DNA of 64,000 nucleotides from Sphingobacteriales bacterium (lineage in GTDB: Bacteria > Bacteroidota > Bacteroidia > Chitinophagales > CAIOSU01), in assembly GCA_027483645.1 (NCBI GenBank), contig JAIXUD010000009.1:180814-244813 (forward strand). Direction: 5' to 3'. Position numbers and translations under genes: made by a program. Positions 60,000-64,000 of this stretch are shown here, one piece after another. Every line of letters starts with the position of its first letter. Within the stretch, counting starts at the first letter, position 1. The notes below the pieces were generated by a model. That model was not told where the DNA came from. It saw nothing but the letters and a program-made list of their open reading frames with translations, and made no database searches.

Positions 60000-62900
60000 T
60001 TACCGCAGTAGTGTAACTGATTGCGCCTTCCTTTCCGAGGTAAGGTCGTAGAACTCGATGTAGACATCGATAACAAATACGCCTGGCGGCATCTTCTTGC
60101 CATTCATGGTGCCATCCCAACCGGCGTTGATATCGGTGGAGGTAAACACTACTTCACCCCATCTATCGAAGACGCTCCATACGGTGCGTTTCACGCCTTT
60201 GGCATATACATATAGCAAGTCGTTTCGGCCATCGCCGTTAGGGCTGAAGGCGTTGGGTATGTAAAGAATATGGTCGCTGTCAACAATTACCAAAATAGTA
60301 TCTGTTGTTCGGCAACCGTTGTTATCTATCGTTACGGTAAACTCCGTATCCCAATAAACCTCAACTTCTGGTGCGGCACAGTTATCGCAAGACAGGCCCG
60401 CAGCAGGCTCCCAATAGTAGGAAATCGTTCCAGGATTGGTTACCGAGTTGGTAAACAAGGTATCTGTCAAGCCCAGTCGCAAGGTATCGATGGGTAAAAT
60501 ATCCACGCTGATGGCAGCCGGTTCTATAACCATAAACGCAAACGACGTATCGCAGCCATTATCATCAATCAGGTTGATGGTGTAACTGCCCGGCGCAATG
60601 CCCGCATAGTTGTTGTCCGGGTATTCGCCATTGGCCCAATTAGCGGTAATGGCACCTGTGCCGCCGCTAAAGGTAAGGTCGAGGAAACCATCATTAAAGC
60701 CAAAGCAGCTCACATCAATTACTGCGTAGCTAAAGCTAATGGCCGGCGGAAACACCACATCCGCAGTGGCGGTGGCGGTACAACTGTTTAGGTCGGTAAC
60801 GGTTATTAGGTAGTTGCCCTCTCCTACCGCGGTAAGATTGGCCGTGGTACTGGTTTCACTCCACAGATAAGTATAGGTGGGCACGCCCCCCACCACGATG
60901 CTAGTAATATCCGCCTCAGTATCGCCGTTGCAACCTATGCCGCTTATAGCTAAGGTAACGGTTAGTTGAGTAGGCTCGGTGATGGTGGCGCTATTGGAGA
61001 TGGTGCAGCCATTGGCATCGGTAATGGTTACAGTATACCCTCCGGCAAAGATGCCCGTTAAATCCTCGCTTGTGCTATTGTTGCTCCAACCAAATGTGTA
61101 AGGTGCAGTAGCATCAGCGGGTGTTAAGTCAATACCACCGTCATTGCCATTAAAGCAGCTCACGTTGGTGGTAGTTGAAGTTGCAGACAAGGCCGTAGCG
61201 GGCTGAGTGAGCGTAGCCGATAACGTAGCGGTGCAACCGTTATTGTCAGTAACCGTTAAGGTGTACAAGCCCGCTGGCTGAGCCGTAAGGTCTTGGGTGA
61301 TTGCAGCATTGCTCCATGCATATCCATATGGCACCGTTCCTCCCGCAGGTATCAAATCCACTGCCCCTGTAGATCCGCCGAAACAGGCTACTTGGGTTAA
61401 GTTGGTATCGAGGGTAAGTGCCGCAACAGGTTCGGTTATGCTAGTGGTAGCGATTTCTTGGCAACCATTAGCATCGGTTACAGTGAGGGTAAAGCTGCCC
61501 GCTCCCAAGGTGGTAACATCCGGCGTGATGGCCGCATTGCTCCATAAGTAACCATAGCTGGTTGTTCCGCCTGTTACAGTGCTAGTTATTTCGCCAGTAG
61601 ATTCGCCAAAGCAAGCCACGGCAGTTGGGGTAAGCGTTACCACCAAATCAGTAGGTTGGGTAATAGTAGCAGTATGGGTTAAAGTGCAACTGCTTGCATC
61701 GGTAATGGTAACGGTGTAAGTGCCCGCTATAACATTCGTCAAATCCTCGCTGGTGGCCGTATTGCTCCATGCAAAAGTATAAGGCGCGATGCCACCTACT
61801 GGCGAAAGGTCGATGTCGCCATCTGTACCCCCAAAGCATAAGGTATTGGTTACTGCCGAAGTAGCCGAAAGGCCGCTGGCAGGCTGGGTTAAAGTAGCGG
61901 AAAGTACAGCTGTGCAGCTGTTCGCATCCGTAGTAGTAACCGTATATAGACCAGCAACTACATTTGTTAGGTCTTGAGTAATGGCAGTATTACTCCATAC
62001 ATATCCATAAGGCAAGGTGCCACCCGCTGGTATCAAATCCACCGCTCCCGTGGCTGCGCCGAAGCACGCCACTTGCGTAAGGTTGGTATCGAGGGTGAGT
62101 GCGGCTGTGGGTTGGGTGATAGTGGCAGTGGCGGTTTCGGTACAACCGTTTGCATCGGTTACCGTCAAAGTATAGCTGCCCGCTATTGCACCGCTCAAGT
62201 TCTGGGTGGTAGCCGCATTGCTCCACAGATAACCGTAACTGGTGGTTCCACCAGCAACGGTGCTGGTAATGGCACCCGTGCTTTGCCCAAAGCAGTTGAC
62301 GTTGGTAGGCGTAAGGTTTAGGGTTAAATCAGCCGGTTGGGTAATAGTGGCCGTGTGTGTGATGGAGCAGTTTGATGCATCGGTAATGGTAACCGTGTAA
62401 GTGCCTGCTATAACGTTGGTCAAATCCTCGCTTGTAGCAGTATTGCTCCATGCAAAAGTATAAGGCACAGTGCCGCCAACAGGAGATAAGTCAATATCTC
62501 CGTCATTACCACCAAAGCATAAAGTATTGGTAACTGCCGAAGTAGCCGACAGACCACTGGCGGGCTGGGTTAAGGTAGCGGAAAGTACGGCGGTGCAACT
62601 GTTCGCATCCGTTGTAGTTACCGTGTACAAACCCGCAACCACATTACTAAGGTCTTGGGTGATGGCAGCATTGCTCCAAGCATAGCTGTAAGGAGTGGTG
62701 CCACCCGCTGGTATCAAATCAATAGCTCCTGTGGCTGCTCCGAAGCACGCTACTTGGGTAAGGTTGGTGTCGAGGGTAAGTGCGGCGGTGGGTTGGGTAA
62801 TGGTAATCGAAATAGTGGTATCGCACAGTTGGGCATCCGTAACCGTTAGTGTGTATGTACCGGCTATCAAAGTGCTCACATCCTGCGTCGTTGGGCCGTG

Positions 62901-64000
62901 GCTCCAAGCATACGCAAGTGGTGCTTGGCCGCCTACTACACTTACATTAATGCTACCCGTATTCGCCCCAAAACAATTCACATTTACATGCGTTTCCGTA
63001 AGGCCTATAAGCGGTATGGCAACCACGGTTTCGCTAGCGGTGGCGGTGCAGCCGTTACCAGGGTCCGTAGCGGTCACGGTATAAGTGCCAGCCGCGTTCA
63101 CGGTTCGGGTATTGGTATTGTTTCCGCCGCCCCAAGCATAGGTAGTGCCTGTGGTGGTGCTAGATGCCATCAAGTTTACCGTTGAGGTGTTGCAATTAAT
63201 AACCGCTGGCGGGGCTATGCTTGCATTAGGCGGGGCAATATTCTGTGCAACTACAATAGTAGTGCTGGTGTCGCAATTGTTAATAGGCTCAGTAACGGTA
63301 ACCACATAGTTGCCCGGTGCAAATACCGAATAGGTAGGATTGGTATTCGACCCGCCCCAGTTGTAGGTAGCGCCCGGCGCAGTAGAAGAGGCCGTAAGCA
63401 CCACCGAGGTTCGGTTGCACTTCAACGTATCGGGCACCAAAACCGCAAGATTGGGCGTAGTGGCTGAATCATCAAAAAACACCGGAACCGAAGGCTTGGT
63501 TAACCCACACGGGCGGGTGCCCGCCACACTATAGTTGCCGCTTGTGGTGGCTACGTAGGTTTGGTTGGTTGCGCCCGGAATGGCCACTTCATCCAAATAC
63601 CATTGGTACGGGTTGTATCCTGGCTCGGCAGTTAACAGCGCCTCTTGGCATCGCCCATTGGGTGCCAAAGTGGGCGGATCTAATATCTCATTAAACGAAG
63701 AAAAGAAGGCCGACATCGAAAATCCACCACCCTGTTGCACGATGGATATATTCATGCGCACACTGCTGTTAATGAGGATATTGAGCGGAGAGCCAATCTG
63801 CACCTCATTAAACCGAATCATGTAATAGCCCGTAGTACCTATCTGGAAACGGGGGGCGGTAATGGTTTCCAAGTTGGTGCCGTTCAAGAAAACAAGCGCC
63901 GTGGGGTCTTCAATCAGCACATAGCCATTATAGGGTAACAGTGTGTTCAGGTAACTTTTGAAATTAGTAGTCTCTACCCTAAACGAACCGGCACAGGGCC
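60000..64000 (-). CDS. Giant SprB-repeat surface protein with T9SS type B sorting domain, 5' end cut
   Basis: At least 1333 residues; the frame is open to base 64000 with no start needed at 63920. In order it has a unique N-terminal part, an Ig-like segment, two PKD/Ig-like repeats of about 70 residues (YNWGGSN..., YAWGGGN...), and then eleven SprB-type repeats of about 75 residues (CFG...G(A/D)I...YAWSN...LxxGxYTxTxTDxxxC...ITQP). Nine of these form three near-identical triplets of 227 residues (681 bp): about 62109-62789, 61428-62108 and 60749-61427. The end carries YIPNAFSPNGDGRNDLL and FDRWGEVVF, the type B sorting signal. SprB-like proteins are gliding adhesins moved along the cell surface. 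This one is probably such an adhesin. Confidence 0.95.
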   Translation of the reverse strand, partial: PCAGSFRVETTNFKSYLNTLLPYNGYVLIEDPTALVFLNGTNLETITAPRFQIGTTGYYMIRFNEVQIGSPLNILINSSVRMNISIVQQGGGFSMSAFFSSFNEILDPPTLAPNGRCQEALLTAEPGYNPYQWYLDEVAIPGATNQTYVATTSGNYSVAGTRPCGLTKPSVPVFFDDSATTPNLAVLVPDTLKCNRTSVVLTASSTAPGATYNWGGSNTNPTYSVFAPGNYVVTVTEPINNCDTSTTIVVAQNIAPPNASIAPPAVINCNTSTVNLMASSTTTGTTYAWGGGNNTNTRTVNAAGTYTVTATDPGNGCTATASETVVAIPLIGLTETHVNVNCFGANTGSINVSVVGGQAPLAYAWSHGPTTQDVSTLIAGTYTLTVTDAQLCDTTISITITQPTAALTLDTNLTQVACFGAATGAIDLIPAGGTTPYSYAWSNAAITQDLSNVVAGLYTVTTTDANSCTAVLSATLTQPASGLSATSAVTNTLCFGGNDGDIDLSPVGGTVPYTFAWSNTATSEDLTNVIAGTYTVTITDASNCSITHTATITQPADLTLNLTPTNVNCFGQSTGAITSTVAGGTTSYGYLWSNAATTQNLSGAIAGSYTLTVTDANGCTETATATITQPTAALTLDTNLTQVACFGAATGAVDLIPAGGTLPYGYVWSNTAITQDLTNVVAGLYTVTTTDANSCTAVLSATLTQPASGLSATSAVTNTLCFGGTDGDIDLSPVGGIAPYTFAWSNTATSEDLTNVIAGTYTVTITDASSCTLTHTATITQPTDLVVTLTPTAVACFGESTGEITSTVTGGTTSYGYLWSNAAITPDVTTLGAGSFTLTVTDANGCQEIATTSITEPVAALTLDTNLTQVACFGGSTGAVDLIPAGGTVPYGYAWSNAAITQDLTAQPAGLYTLTVTDNNGCTATLSATLTQPATALSATSTTTNVSCFNGNDGGIDLTPADATAPYTFGWSNNSTSEDLTGIFAGGYTVTITDANGCTISNSATITEPTQLTVTLAISGIGCNGDTEADITSIVVGGVPTYTYLWSETSTTANLTAVGEGNYLITVTDLNSCTATATADVVFPPAISFSYAVIDVSCFGFNDGFLDLTFSGGTGAITANWANGEYPDNNYAGIAPGSYTINLIDDNGCDTSFAFMVIEPAAISVDILPIDTLRLGLTDTLFTNSVTNPGTISYYWEPAAGLSCDNCAAPEVEVYWDTEFTVTIDNNGCRTTDTILVIVDSDHILYIPNAFSPNGDGRNDLLYVYAKGVKRTVWSVFDRWGEVVFTSTDINAGWDGTMNGKKMPPGVFVIDVYIEFYDLTSERKAQSVTLLR

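Noticed and set aside
61789-62685. Paired plus-strand frames with PPKHKVLVTAEVA text as genes
   Set aside because: They are antisense shadows of the SprB repeats and reappear exactly 681 bp apart for that reason.
60749-62789. 681-bp direct repeats as a CRISPR array or mobile-element copies
   Set aside because: They are in-frame coding repeats of a SprB-like protein.

Overview
The window is chromosomal DNA from a Bacteroidota (Bacteroidetes) bacterium, most likely a free-living, gliding-type member of the Chitinophagia/Sphingobacteriia/Flavobacteriia grade. The grounds are: three secreted proteins with type IX secretion (T9SS) sorting domains (two type B, one type A), SprB adhesin-like repeats, many small lipoproteins with a Cys lipobox, menaquinone genes, and promoters of the Bacteroidetes -7 type (TAnnTTTG) instead of -35/-10 boxes. 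It is not a prophage, plasmid or large island. No integrase, transposase, rRNA or CRISPR array is visible.

Layout. 0-4.5 kb: a DEAD-box helicase running off the left edge, the groES-groEL operon and a lipoprotein. 4.5-5.9 kb: a repeat-rich pocket with a DUF559 nuclease bracketed by palindromic repeats, and a remnant of an NmrA-like gene. 6-11.3 kb: SLC13 permease, SRPBCC protein, small cytochrome c, membrane protein, RhlE-type helicase. 11.8-17 kb: T9SS-secreted protein and a response regulator/multi-PAS histidine kinase pair. 17-24.3 kb: GNAT acetyltransferase, tRNA-Ser, aroQ, surface proteins, universal stress protein, nucleoside phosphorylase, TPR protein. 24.5-36.9 kb: gyrA, DUF1801 and DoxX proteins, MORN/TPR protein, dnaX, M16 protease and pyruvate dehydrogenase E2. 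37-43 kb: lipoprotein plus subtilisin-like protease, rnhA, thioredoxin-like protein, DUF1826 protein. 43-50.4 kb: menD-menB-menA (menaquinone synthesis), lipocalin-like lipoprotein, PLD-like protein, tRNA-His, mnmA, PhoD-like phosphatase. 50.6-56 kb: an overlapping operon recQ-glycosyltransferase-glycosyltransferase, then an aspartate aminotransferase. 56-64 kb: M23 peptidase, lipoprotein, beta-barrel protein, diheme cytochrome c, and a giant SprB-repeat T9SS protein running off the right edge.

The genes are mostly ordinary housekeeping. The spaces between them are not. Two layers stand out. First, many intergenic spaces carry tracts of degenerate 7-bp (sometimes 8-bp) tandem units. Each tract has its own 'dialect' (GACACAA, TTGGTTA, CGAGTTA, GATACTT, CCATGGA, CTACTTC, CGTCCAT). 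Tracts often occur as a head-to-head inverted pair, and several end at a -7 promoter element or a start codon. Second, there are several families of REP-like palindromes. The most striking is a CTCCCCTCCTT...AAGGAGGGG family: four copies bracket a DUF559 endonuclease gene in opposite orientations and a solo copy lies 38 kb away. That arrangement resembles the REP/RAYT system, with a different enzyme family in the middle.

Start codons were moved downstream of the longest reading frame wherever a lipobox, signal peptide, promoter box or repeat tract showed that the 5' extension is not coding.
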